From Variovorax sp. 770b2 (GTDB taxonomy: Bacteria; Pseudomonadota; Gammaproteobacteria; Burkholderiales; Burkholderiaceae_C), in assembly GCF_900115685.1 (NCBI RefSeq), contig NZ_FOXJ01000005.1, positions 317,594 to 381,593 of the forward strand: 64,000 bases of DNA, given 5' to 3'. The notes beneath the pieces were generated by a model that was given only the letters and a program-made list of their open reading frames with translations, had not been told where the DNA came from and did not search any database. Positions within the stretch are counted from its first letter, which is position 1. Each line of letters starts with the position of its first letter. The translations under genes and the position numbers were made by a program. Shown here piece after piece: positions 1 through 7,809 of this stretch.

Positions 1-287
1 GCCCGATCGACGTGGCATTGCAACTGGCACCCCAGGTCATCTGGCTGTCGGTGCTCAATGCGACGGTGTGCACGGCGGTGCCTGTCCTGATGGTCATGAT
101 GGCCATCGAGCGCATCGGCCCCGCGGTGGCCGCGCAAACCGGCATGATCGGGCCCCTGTCGACCATCCTCATGGGGGTGGTCATACTCGATGAGCCGTTC
201 ACCGCGTGGATCGCGGCCGGCACGGTGCTCGTCATTGCGGGCATCTTCGTTTTCACACGCAAGGGGCGCCAAGCCCCTGCACGATAG
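1..287 (+). CDS. DMT (EamA/RhaT) family transporter, C-terminal fragment
   Basis: The reading frame is open from the left edge, so only the last ~95 residues of an integral inner-membrane transporter are present. The segment is hydrophobic with about three membrane helices. It ends in the typical EamA-domain pattern: a short loop with a D-E-P motif, then a Gly/Ala-rich last helix and a basic tail. DMT transporters move small metabolites or drugs; the substrate cannot be told from this fragment. The stop is followed 11 bases later by the start of the SDR gene, so the two may be co-transcribed. An internal GTG at position 12 is not taken as the start because coding continues upstream of it. Confidence 0.7.
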   Translation, partial: PIDVALQLAPQVIWLSVLNATVCTAVPVLMVMMAIERIGPAVAAQTGMIGPLSTILMGVVILDEPFTAWIAAGTVLVIAGIFVFTRKGRQAPAR

Positions 288-298
288 GAGCAACAAAC

Positions 299-1093
299 AT
301 GGATCTGGGCATTGCAGGCAAGACCGCGCTGGTGTGCGGCGCGAGCAAGGGACTGGGCTACGGCTGCGCCGAGGCGCTGGTGCGCGAGGGCGTCAACGTG
401 ATGATCGTGGCGCGCGGCGCCGAGGCGCTGGAAGCGGCTGCGAAGAAGCTGGCCGAAGCGGCGGGCGCGTCGGGCGCGCCGTTCGTCAAGCACGTGGCGG
501 CCGACATCACCACCGAAGCCGGCCGCGCCGCCGTGTTCGCGCTGGGGCACGACTTCGACATCGTCGTCACCAACGCTGGCGGCCCGCCACCCGGCGACTT
601 CCGCAACTGGGACCGCGAGGCGTGGATCAAGGCGGTCGATGCCAACATGCTCACGCCGATCGAGCTCATCAAGGCCACGGTGGACGGCATGGCAAAACGC
701 GGCTTCGGGCGCATCGTGAACATCACATCGAGCTCGGTGAAGTCGCCCATCGACATCCTGGGCCTCTCGAACGGCGCGCGCAGCGGCCTCACCGGCTTCG
801 TGGCGGGCGTGGCGCGCACGGCCATCGCGGCGCAGGGCGTGACCATCAACAACCTCTTGCCCGGCTCCTTCGACACCGATCGCCTCAAGGGCACGATGGC
901 CGGCGCGGCGCAGAAGACCGGCCAGGACTTCGACACCGTGTGGGAAGCCCGCAAGAAGAACATTCCGGCCAGGCGCTTCGGCACGCCGGCCGAGTTCGGT
1001 GCCATCTGCGCCTTTCTCTGCAGCCTGCAGGCCGGCTACATGACCGGGCAGAACGTGCTGGCGGACGGCGGCGCCTACCCCGGCACCTACTGA
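299..1093 (+). CDS. Atypical SDR family oxidoreductase (264 aa)
   Basis: Soluble Rossmann-fold protein with the nucleotide-binding motif GASKGLG at residues 14-20 and an NAG motif near residue 92, as in 3-oxoacyl-ACP reductase-like short-chain dehydrogenases. The catalytic region is unusual. After the serine stretch at 144-146 the canonical Tyr-x-x-x-Lys is not present; the aligned stretch reads LSNGARSG, so Tyr and Lys appear to be Ser157 and Arg161. This matches an SDR-like branch known to lack the standard tetrad. ATG 299 is chosen because it is preceded by AGGAG at 287-291 and begins the conserved fold. The substrate is unknown, and a non-redox or altered role is possible. The gene lies between a DMT transporter and a glycosyltransferase gene. 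Confidence 0.75.
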   Translation: MDLGIAGKTALVCGASKGLGYGCAEALVREGVNVMIVARGAEALEAAAKKLAEAAGASGAPFVKHVAADITTEAGRAAVFALGHDFDIVVTNAGGPPPGDFRNWDREAWIKAVDANMLTPIELIKATVDGMAKRGFGRIVNITSSSVKSPIDILGLSNGARSGLTGFVAGVARTAIAAQGVTINNLLPGSFDTDRLKGTMAGAAQKTGQDFDTVWEARKKNIPARRFGTPAEFGAICAFLCSLQAGYMTGQNVLADGGAYPGTY

Positions 1094-1122
1094 GCCGGCT
1101 CACGGGCGAGGCGAGGCGCATC

Positions 1123-2826
1123 GTGAGCAGCAACAACAGGTCTTTCGAAAAAATAACGCTGGTGTCGGTCACCGGGCTGCCCGATGCGCGCGGCGCGGCG
1201 ATGGCCCTGCAGCACAGCCAGGCGCAGATGCCCGGCGCCCGCGCGCTGCTGTGCAGCCCGCAGGCGCCAGCCACCCTGGCGCCGGGCATCGACCATGTGC
1301 CGATCGCGCCGCTGAACTACCACGAGTACGGCTGGTTCATGATGTTCGCGCTCTGGCGCGTGGTGCAGACCGAGTTCGCGCTGGTGGTGCAGGAAGACGG
1401 CTGGGTCGTCAATGCGGACAACTGGCGCGACGAGTTCCTGGACTGCGACTACATCGGCGCGCCGATCCATCTCGCGAAGATCGACACGCCGCGCGGCGTG
1501 TACTGGCGCAATCGGTTCGAGTGGGCCGATGAACTGCAAAAGCCCGATCACATCGTCACGCCGATCCAGAACGGCGGCTTCAGCCTGCGCAGCCGGCGCT
1601 TCATGCGCGCGCTCATCGACCACCCGCACATCCGCGTGGAGATTCCGCCGCCCGATGCGGTGGAGGGCGAACCGCTGAAGATGCACTGGCAGCACAACGC
1701 GCTGCTCGAAGACGTGCAACTCAGCGGCGTGCTGCGTCCGGCGCTCGAAGCAGCCGGCATGCGGTTTGCGCCGCTGGAGCTGGCGCGCAGCTTTTCCATC
1801 GAGCATGCGGGGCCGCAGCTGCACCACGGCTACGACGCGATGCTGCTGTTCGGTCACCACGCGAAGATGCGGCAGCTGGCAAGCCTTTCGCCGCTCACGC
1901 TGCGTTCGCTGATTCCGCTGTCGCAGCTCGATGCCTGGTATGGCGAGCGCGACATCCTGCAGATGTTCGAGCGCAACGGCTACCGCATCGAGTTCGCGCC
2001 CGAACCACACGTGGCGGCGGCCTCGCGCAAGGTGTTCGATTGCGTCCTTTACAACGGCGAGGCCGATGTGTTGGCGATCCGGCTGCACGAGCTCGATGAG
2101 GTCGTCGACTGGTTCGTGATCGTCGAGGGAACCCGCACTTTCAGCGGGCTCGACAAGCCGGTGAGTTTCGATCCGGACGACCCGCGCATTGCGCGTTTCC
2201 TGCCGAGGATTCGACACGTGGTCGTTGACGATCTTCCGCTCGAAGGCGATGCGTGGTCGCGCGAAACGCTCCAGCGCAATGCGGTGCTCAGGGGCCTGTA
2301 CGACGCCGGGCCCGACGATCTGATCCTGATGTGCGACGTGGACGAGATACCTCGTGCCTCGGTGGTCGGGCGCATGCGCGACGAGCGCACGCTCGACACC
2401 TACGGCTTCGTGCTCGACATGTATTACTTCTATGCCAACTACTGCAACGTCGAGGGGCCGGAAGCCGTGGCTGTCTGGGGCGTGGCCGCCACGGGCGCGC
2501 GGCTGGCGACCACCACGCCGGATCGCCTGCGCCATGAGGTGAGCCGTGGCCTTGTGCCTGCGTGCATCGTCCGCGGGGCCGGATGGCATCTCTCGTTTCT
2601 CATGGACGAGGCCGCTGTGCGGCGCAAGATCGGTGCCTTCTCACACCAGGAATACAACACTGCGGTGTTCCTCGAGTCGATCGACATCCCCGCGCTCGTG
2701 GCTGCGGGCGGTGACCTGTTCAGCCGTCCCGGATTCGTCTGGCGCATCGTGGCGCGCGAGAACGCACCTGCCTGGCTGATGTCGCAGCCGAACCTGAGCC
2801 ATCTGTTCATCGAACCCGCCGCTTGA
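1123..2826 (+). CDS. DUF5672-GT17 fusion glycosyltransferase (567 aa)
   Basis: Two domains are joined. Residues ~10-290 match the DUF5672 pattern: an acidic VVQEDGW motif at 88-94, a DYIGAP motif at 109-114 and NGGFSLRSR at 150-158, all typical of DxD-like sugar-nucleotide-binding folds. Residues ~305-560 match glycosyltransferase family 17, the N-acetylglucosaminyltransferase III-like family: FDCVLYNGE at the domain start, RLHELDEVVDWFVIVE, and an acidic DVDE at 405-408. The protein probably transfers sugars onto a surface glycan. There is no signal peptide or membrane helix. GTG 1123 is the in-frame start nearest the conserved sequence, 29 bases after the SDR stop; it is the least certain point. 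It converges with the EamA gene. Acceptor and donor are unknown. Confidence 0.75.
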   Translation: MSSNNRSFEKITLVSVTGLPDARGAAMALQHSQAQMPGARALLCSPQAPATLAPGIDHVPIAPLNYHEYGWFMMFALWRVVQTEFALVVQEDGWVVNADNWRDEFLDCDYIGAPIHLAKIDTPRGVYWRNRFEWADELQKPDHIVTPIQNGGFSLRSRRFMRALIDHPHIRVEIPPPDAVEGEPLKMHWQHNALLEDVQLSGVLRPALEAAGMRFAPLELARSFSIEHAGPQLHHGYDAMLLFGHHAKMRQLASLSPLTLRSLIPLSQLDAWYGERDILQMFERNGYRIEFAPEPHVAAASRKVFDCVLYNGEADVLAIRLHELDEVVDWFVIVEGTRTFSGLDKPVSFDPDDPRIARFLPRIRHVVVDDLPLEGDAWSRETLQRNAVLRGLYDAGPDDLILMCDVDEIPRASVVGRMRDERTLDTYGFVLDMYYFYANYCNVEGPEAVAVWGVAATGARLATTTPDRLRHEVSRGLVPACIVRGAGWHLSFLMDEAAVRRKIGAFSHQEYNTAVFLESIDIPALVAAGGDLFSRPGFVWRIVARENAPAWLMSQPNLSHLFIEPAA

Positions 2827-2947
2827 TGCTTCGGCGAGCGCCGCATGATGCGGGCCGTGCCCTGCACGGAATGTGGCGGCCGCTTGTGCGTTCGAAGGCA
2901 CGTGTGACCTCGAGGACCGGAGTTCCTCGGCCCGTTCCGCCGCATCG

Positions 2948-3850
2948 CTAGCGCCGCGACGCCACCACGATCCCGCCCACGATCAGCAAGAACGCCGCGC
3001 CGTGGTACCAGTGCGGCGCTTCGCGCAGGAACGCGGCCGACAGCACTGCCGCGAACAGCGGCGTAAGGTTCATGAAGATGCTCGCCGCCTGAGGGCCCGC
3101 GCGCTGCACGCCGGTGCCCCAGCAGCGGTAGGCCACCACCGCGGGACCGATGCCGATGAAGGCCATCGCGGCGACGAGCGGCCAGCCCAGGTCGATGTGG
3201 GCATCGGTCAGCGTCCACTCGCCGGCGGCCAGGGCGCCCGACCATGCAACGCCGAAAACCAGCTGCGCCATCAGGAAGGCGGCCCAGTCCTGCCGCACCT
3301 GCGCCGGCTCGTGCGTGCGCGCCAGCAGCCAGCTGTAGAAGGCCCAGGCAATGGTGCCCACGATCATGTAGAGATCGCCCGCCACCAGCCGCAGCCCGAG
3401 CAGCTGCCGCCATTCGCCGCGGCTCAGCACCAGCAGCACGCCGAGCATCGACAGCAGCGCGCCGGCGATCTCGCGTCCGCTGACGCGCGCGCCGAAGAAC
3501 AGCGTGCCCGTGGCGAGCATCCACAGCGGCAGGCTCGAGCCCACGAGCGTGACGTTGATCGGCGTCGAGGTCTGCAGCGCCAGGTACTGGAAGGCGTTGT
3601 ACAACCCGATGCCCAGGAGGCCGAGCAGCGAATAGCGCTTCCAGTGCGCCCAGAGCGGGCTGTCGCTGCGCAGCACCGATGCCGCGAACGGCAGCAACAG
3701 CAAGAACGCGATCGTCCAGCGCGCGAAGTTCAGCGTGAGCGGCGACACCAGCTCGCGCACCAGCCGGCCGACGACGGCATTGCTGGCCCAGAGCAGCGGC
3801 GGCACGAGCAGCAGGAGGACGGTGAGGGGCGTGAGGCGCTGAGTCTGCAT
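2948..3850 (-). CDS. EamA/DMT family transporter (300 aa)
   Basis: Integral inner-membrane protein with about ten hydrophobic helices arranged as two EamA repeats. It begins with an early helix containing PPLLWASNAVVGR and ends in an Ala/Gly-rich helix with two arginines. These drug/metabolite transporters usually export small metabolites; the substrate cannot be inferred. The start at 3850 is the Met that opens the first helix; an in-frame extension to 4144 is rejected because it is Arg/Ser-rich and overlaps the divergent glycosyltransferase gene. Only 67 bases separate the two divergent starts, so their promoters must lie close together. Confidence 0.82.
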   Translation of the reverse strand: MQTQRLTPLTVLLLLVPPLLWASNAVVGRLVRELVSPLTLNFARWTIAFLLLLPFAASVLRSDSPLWAHWKRYSLLGLLGIGLYNAFQYLALQTSTPINVTLVGSSLPLWMLATGTLFFGARVSGREIAGALLSMLGVLLVLSRGEWRQLLGLRLVAGDLYMIVGTIAWAFYSWLLARTHEPAQVRQDWAAFLMAQLVFGVAWSGALAAGEWTLTDAHIDLGWPLVAAMAFIGIGPAVVAYRCWGTGVQRAGPQAASIFMNLTPLFAAVLSAAFLREAPHWYHGAAFLLIVGGIVVASRR

Positions 3851-3917
3851 GGACGCCGACTCTAACGGGCCTTGCGGGCGTCTTCCGGCCGGCACCAAAC
3901 GTGGCACGATAGCCCGG

Positions 3918-5012
3918 ATGATTTCCGACGACGCGAGGGGCAACGAGGACGAGGATGCGCTGACCATCCTGGTTCCCACGTACCGCAACGATGCCAAGGC
4001 CCGCCGCGTGCTGGCCGGACTGGCGGCGCTGGTGGCAGCCAGCCAGGGGCGCATGCGCCTGGTGGTCGGCGACAACAGCCAGGACGCGCAGAAGCACGAA
4101 TTCCTGTGGCGCCTGGCCGAGTGGAGCCCCGGCCTCATCGACATTCACTGTCGGCCGCAAAGGATCTCGGGGCAGATGAACCTGCTGGATCTTTTCGGAA
4201 AGTCGGCCTCCGGAATCCTGATGTTCCATGCCGACGACGACTACGTCTCGGACGACTACATGGTGCGCGCGCACGAGATCCTGCGGCAGGACCCCGGCGT
4301 CTCCGCCGCCTACACCTCGTACATCGTGAGCAAGGGCGGCTCCATCCTCACGGTGCCCCGGACGGCGCCGCAGCTCGACCAGGCATCGCCGGTCGAGCGG
4401 CTGGTGGAGAACCACAACTGCTGGGGCGGCTACAACCTGTTGTTCTATTCGGTCTTCAGGAAGCGCAGCCTTGAGGGCACGGTCGCCTTCCTGAACGCCT
4501 GCCCGATCGAGGCGCCTTTCCACGACTGGTGGTTCAGCTACGCGATGGTCTGCAGCGGCAGCGTGCGCAACGCCGCGGCGGGCCAGATCCTGTATGCGGC
4601 CGAAGGGACCCACGAGATGGGCGGCAACGACTCGGTCGCCCACTACGCGGCGCTGGGCTTGCCGCCGATCGTGAGCCACCTGCAACTGCTGTTCACCGCG
4701 GCCGAGGGGGCCTGCTTCTTCCTCGGGACGTATTCGCCGCTGGCACAGGCGGCCGACCGCCAGGCCTGCGCCCAGTTCATGCTCGATCTGAACATCGGGA
4801 TCGCCGTCGAACGGTTCCGGCAGAGCGACCTGCCCGCGCTCGGCATCCAGGGCGAGGTGCTGCGGCAACTGACCACGGTCTTCCTGGCCGGCAACTGGAT
4901 CGCGCTCGAAAGCCTCATCGATTTCCTTCACCTCGTGCTGGCGCAGACGAATGCCGACCTGGCCGACCGGTACCGCGGCTTCCTGAACGATGCGATGAGA
5001 ATCCCCGCGTGA
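3918..5012 (+). CDS. Glycosyltransferase, family 2-like (364 aa)
   Basis: The N-terminus carries the GT-A nucleotide-sugar fold: a first strand TILVPTYRN at ~15-23, a conserved VVGDNS, and the acidic metal-binding cluster HADDDY near residue 112. A later HDWW near residue 206 resembles the acceptor/catalytic region of family 2 enzymes. The C-terminal ~130 residues are helical and not recognised. No membrane anchor is evident. It likely adds a sugar to an exported polysaccharide or lipid-linked glycan. ATG 3918 is chosen since the conserved fold starts 15 residues later. The gene ends directly at a short terminator hairpin. With the DUF5672-GT17 gene it makes two glycosyltransferases within 4 kb. 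Confidence 0.72.
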   Translation: MISDDARGNEDEDALTILVPTYRNDAKARRVLAGLAALVAASQGRMRLVVGDNSQDAQKHEFLWRLAEWSPGLIDIHCRPQRISGQMNLLDLFGKSASGILMFHADDDYVSDDYMVRAHEILRQDPGVSAAYTSYIVSKGGSILTVPRTAPQLDQASPVERLVENHNCWGGYNLLFYSVFRKRSLEGTVAFLNACPIEAPFHDWWFSYAMVCSGSVRNAAAGQILYAAEGTHEMGGNDSVAHYAALGLPPIVSHLQLLFTAAEGACFFLGTYSPLAQAADRQACAQFMLDLNIGIAVERFRQSDLPALGIQGEVLRQLTTVFLAGNWIALESLIDFLHLVLAQTNADLADRYRGFLNDAMRIPA

Positions 5013-5013
5013 G

Positions 5014-5030
5014 ACCCGGGCCGGGTTTTT
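5014..5030 (+). terminator. Rho-independent terminator after the glycosyltransferase gene
   Basis: ACCCG at 5014-5018 pairs with CGGGT at 5022-5026 across a 3-base loop, followed by a run of T to 5030. It begins one base after the stop codon. The stem is short but GC-rich. It should separate the glycosyltransferase from the quinone oxidoreductase downstream. Confidence 0.55.
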
Positions 5031-5070
5031 CGCTACTGTCCGCTCCACCCACCTTTCCGAGAACCACCCT

Positions 5071-6054
5071 ATGAGCAAAGCTGTCCGTATCGACCGCCAT
5101 GGCGGCCCCGAAGAACTGAAGATCGTCGACGTGGAGGTCGGCGACCCCGGCCCCGGCGAAATACGCATCAGCCACAAGGCCGTGGGCCTGAACTTCATCG
5201 ACACCTACCAGCGCAGCGGGCTCTATCCGTTCCAGATGCCGCTGCAGCTGGGCATGGAAGCCTCGGGCGTGGTCGAGGCGGTGGGCGAGGGTGTCGCGCA
5301 CCTGGCGCCCGGCGATCGCGCCGCCTATGCGAGCAACCCGCCCGGCGCGTACAGCGAGCTGCGCGTGATGCCGGCCAAGAACGTCTGCAAGCTGCCCGAC
5401 GCCATCTCCTTCGAGACCGGCGCGGCCATGATGCTCAAGGGCCTGACCACGCAGTACCTGCTGAAGAAGACGCTGCCTGCCGAGGGCCTTCAGCCCGGCG
5501 ACTTCATCCTGTTCCATGCCGCAGCAGGCGGTGTCGGTCTCATCGCCTGCCAGTGGGCCAAGGCGCTGGGCCTGCAGCTGATCGGCACCGCGGGCAGCGA
5601 CGCCAAGTGCAAGCTGGCGCTCGCGCACGGCGCGGCGCACGCCATCAACTACAGCACCGAGAACTTCGCGGCCCGCGTGAAGGAGATCACCGGCGGCAAG
5701 GGCGTGAAGGTGGTGTACGACTCGGTGGGCAAGGACACCTACGAGGGATCGATCGAGTGCCTGCGCCCCTTCGGCCTCCTGGCCATCTTCGGCAACGGCT
5801 CGGGGCCGGTGCCGCCGATCAACCTGGGCACGCTGGCCTCCAAGGGCTCGCTCTACGTGACGCGGCCCACGCTGTTCACCCACATCGCCACGCGCGAAGC
5901 CACGCAGGCGATGGCGGACGACCTCTTCGCGGTGGTCGCGAGCGGCGCGGTGAAGATCCCGATCGACCAGCGCTACGCCCTGGCCGACGTGCAGCAGGCG
6001 CACCGCGACCTGGAGGCGCGCAAGACCACGGGCTGCACGATCCTCACGCTCTGA
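5071..6054 (+). CDS. NADPH:quinone oxidoreductase, zinc-free MDR family (327 aa)
   Basis: Cytosolic zinc-independent medium-chain reductase of the quinone oxidoreductase (QOR) type, reducing quinones or related electrophiles with NADPH. The N-terminal GroES-like domain has the GLNFIDTYQRSGLYP stretch typical of QOR. The Rossmann domain has AAAGGVGLIACQWAKALG near residues 150-167. The Cys/His zinc ligands of alcohol dehydrogenases are absent. Length matches the family (~325 aa). It starts at ATG 5071, 40 bases after the upstream terminator, so it probably has its own promoter. It stands alone and may serve stress defence. Confidence 0.88.
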   Translation: MSKAVRIDRHGGPEELKIVDVEVGDPGPGEIRISHKAVGLNFIDTYQRSGLYPFQMPLQLGMEASGVVEAVGEGVAHLAPGDRAAYASNPPGAYSELRVMPAKNVCKLPDAISFETGAAMMLKGLTTQYLLKKTLPAEGLQPGDFILFHAAAGGVGLIACQWAKALGLQLIGTAGSDAKCKLALAHGAAHAINYSTENFAARVKEITGGKGVKVVYDSVGKDTYEGSIECLRPFGLLAIFGNGSGPVPPINLGTLASKGSLYVTRPTLFTHIATREATQAMADDLFAVVASGAVKIPIDQRYALADVQQAHRDLEARKTTGCTILTL

Positions 6055-6188
6055 GCCTGCGGGCGGGGCAGGGCCGGGCCGGGCCGGCGCGCAGCCAGTC
6101 TTGTCCTACCCGCGCTGGGGTGTCATGCCTTCGACTTGTGGCGGGCGCACTTTGTAGCCTTGTGACCCAAGCGCAGAGGCAAGAAGTC

Positions 6189-6590
6189 ATGACCACCATC
6201 CGCACCTTCATCGTCGAAGACAACCCCACCATCCGCGAGAGCCTCGTGGGCACGTTGCGCGAGGTGGCGCGCGTCGATCCGGTCGGCCAGGCCGAGACGG
6301 AGGCCGAAGGCTCGAACTGGCTCACGCGCAACCCGGCGCTGTGGGACCTGGCCATCGTCGACCTGTTCCTGAAGGACGGCACCGGTTTTCGCGTGCTCGA
6401 GGCCTGCCGCCACCGCGATCCGGCGCAAAAGGTCGTGGTGCTCAGCAACTACGCCACGCCCGAGATCCGGCGCAAGTGCGCGCACCTGGGTGCCGACGCG
6501 GTGTTCGACAAGGCCACGGAAATCGACGACCTGATCGACTACTGCCAGCGCCGCCGCCAGGAGCGGTTCAACCTGCAAACCTCACACTGA
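6189..6590 (+). CDS. Single-domain response regulator receiver (133 aa)
   Basis: Stand-alone CheY-like receiver with all canonical residues: acidic pair Glu10-Asp11, phospho-acceptor Asp58 in the AIVDLF strand, switch Ser86 in VVLSNYA, and Lys108 in FDKATE. No output domain follows; only ~20 basic C-terminal residues remain. It probably works by protein-protein contact in a phosphorelay, but no histidine kinase gene is nearby, so the partner is unknown. ATG 6189 sits after a purine-rich AGAGGCAAGAAG stretch. An upstream in-frame extension overlaps the quinone oxidoreductase gene and is rejected. Confidence 0.88.
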   Translation: MTTIRTFIVEDNPTIRESLVGTLREVARVDPVGQAETEAEGSNWLTRNPALWDLAIVDLFLKDGTGFRVLEACRHRDPAQKVVVLSNYATPEIRRKCAHLGADAVFDKATEIDDLIDYCQRRRQERFNLQTSH

Positions 6591-6767
6591 GGCGGGGCGA
6601 TTCGGGGCGGAGGCGGCAAGCGATGCCGCGCTTCGCCGAAAATGACCCCCAGGCGCGAGGAGCACGCGCCGGGCTCCGCAAATTGGCGACGAGATTCATG
6701 CGCGGAAATCACTCATTCTTCTGCTGAATCTGCCGCACGGGTCGCGTCGTGGGGCGCTCGTTCCGTC

Positions 6768-7766
6768 ATGTCCCGCTCCCGCTTTCTTCCCGACAACTTC
6801 ACTTTCGCGCTTCTCTTTGTCGTCACCCTGGCCAGCTTGCTGCCCGCGAGCGGCGATGTGGCGCACCTCTTCGAATTGCTGACGACGGTGGCCATCGGCC
6901 TCCTGTTCTTCCTGCATGGTGCCAAGCTGTCGCGCGAGGCGATCATGAACGGCATCACGCACTGGCGGCTGCATCTCTTGGTGTTCTGCAGCACCTTCGT
7001 GCTGTTTCCGCTGCTGGGGCTGGCGCTCAAGCCCTTGCTCCTGCCGCTGATGACGCCCGAGCTCTACACCGGGGTGCTGTACCTCTGCGTGCTGCCTGCC
7101 ACGGTGCAGTCGGCGATCGCGTTCACGGCGATGGCGCGGGGGAACCTTCCGGCTGCGATCTGCAGTGCGTCGGCGTCCACGCTGCTGGGGGTGTTCATCA
7201 CGCCGGTGCTGGTCAATCTCGTGGTGCTGCCGAATGGCGGCCATGCGAGTTCGTCGCTGGGGTCGATCGGGCGCATCCTGCTGCAACTGATGGTGCCGTT
7301 CCTGGTCGGGCATCTGTTGCGTCCCTGGATCGGCCAATGGATCCAGCGGCGTGCGGCGGTGCTGAAGTTCGTGGACCAGGGGTCGATCCTGCTGGTGGTT
7401 TACACGGCCTTCAGCGCGGCGGTGATCGAGGGGCTATGGCGGCAGGTGCCTGCGCATGCGCTGGTGGGGCTGCTCGTGGCATGCGCGGTGGTGCTGGGGC
7501 TTGCACTGGCCCTGACGACGCTGATGGCGCGCAAGCTGGGGTTCGACAGGGAGGACGAGATCACCATCGTCTTCTGCGGCTCCAAGAAGAGCCTGGCCAG
7601 CGGGATTCCGATGGCCAAGGTGCTGTTTCCCTCGCACGCCGTGGGGGCCATCGTGCTGCCGTTGATGCTGTTTCATCAGATGCAGTTGATGGTGTGCGCT
7701 GTGCTGGCTCAGCGGTATGCGCGGCGAGGGCGCGTTGAGACTTCTGTCTTGAAGACGGCTGAGTAG
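6768..7766 (+). CDS. Bile acid:sodium symporter-like (SBF) family transporter (332 aa)
   Basis: Inner-membrane protein with about nine or ten hydrophobic helices. Segments such as LPATVQSAIAFTAMARGN and FCGSKKSLASGIPMAKVLF are characteristic of the SBF-like (YfeH-type) branch of the bile acid:Na+ symporter superfamily, and the length fits. Bacterial members move organic anions with Na+; the natural substrate here is unknown. ATG 6768 precedes the first hydrophobic stretch by about ten residues. The 177-base upstream gap may hold its promoter, but I see no clear one. It converges on the Na/Pi cotransporter gene with a shared terminator between them. Confidence 0.82.
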   Translation: MSRSRFLPDNFTFALLFVVTLASLLPASGDVAHLFELLTTVAIGLLFFLHGAKLSREAIMNGITHWRLHLLVFCSTFVLFPLLGLALKPLLLPLMTPELYTGVLYLCVLPATVQSAIAFTAMARGNLPAAICSASASTLLGVFITPVLVNLVVLPNGGHASSSLGSIGRILLQLMVPFLVGHLLRPWIGQWIQRRAAVLKFVDQGSILLVVYTAFSAAVIEGLWRQVPAHALVGLLVACAVVLGLALALTTLMARKLGFDREDEITIVFCGSKKSLASGIPMAKVLFPSHAVGAIVLPLMLFHQMQLMVCAVLAQRYARRGRVETSVLKTAE

Positions 7767-7771
7767 GTTTT

Positions 7772-7804
7772 ATTTTCCGGGACCCGGCCTCAGGTCCGGA
7801 AAAG
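7772..7804. terminator. Bidirectional terminator between convergent genes
   Basis: TTTTCCGGGACC at about 7773-7784 pairs with GGTCCGGAAAA at 7793-7803, with one bulged G and an 8-base loop. A-rich sequence on one side and T-rich on the other give a U-tract in both directions, serving the SBF transporter (plus) and the Na/Pi cotransporter (minus). Confidence 0.7.
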
Positions 7805-7809
7805 AAAAA

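Noticed and set aside
2911..2929. CGAGGA / TCCTCG hairpin between the GT17 and EamA genes as a terminator
   Set aside because: A 6-bp stem without a T-run; it is too weak to call.
6061..6090. GGGCC tandem repeats after the quinone oxidoreductase as a hairpin or variable repeat
   Set aside because: Simple high-GC sequence without a clear unit length or stem.
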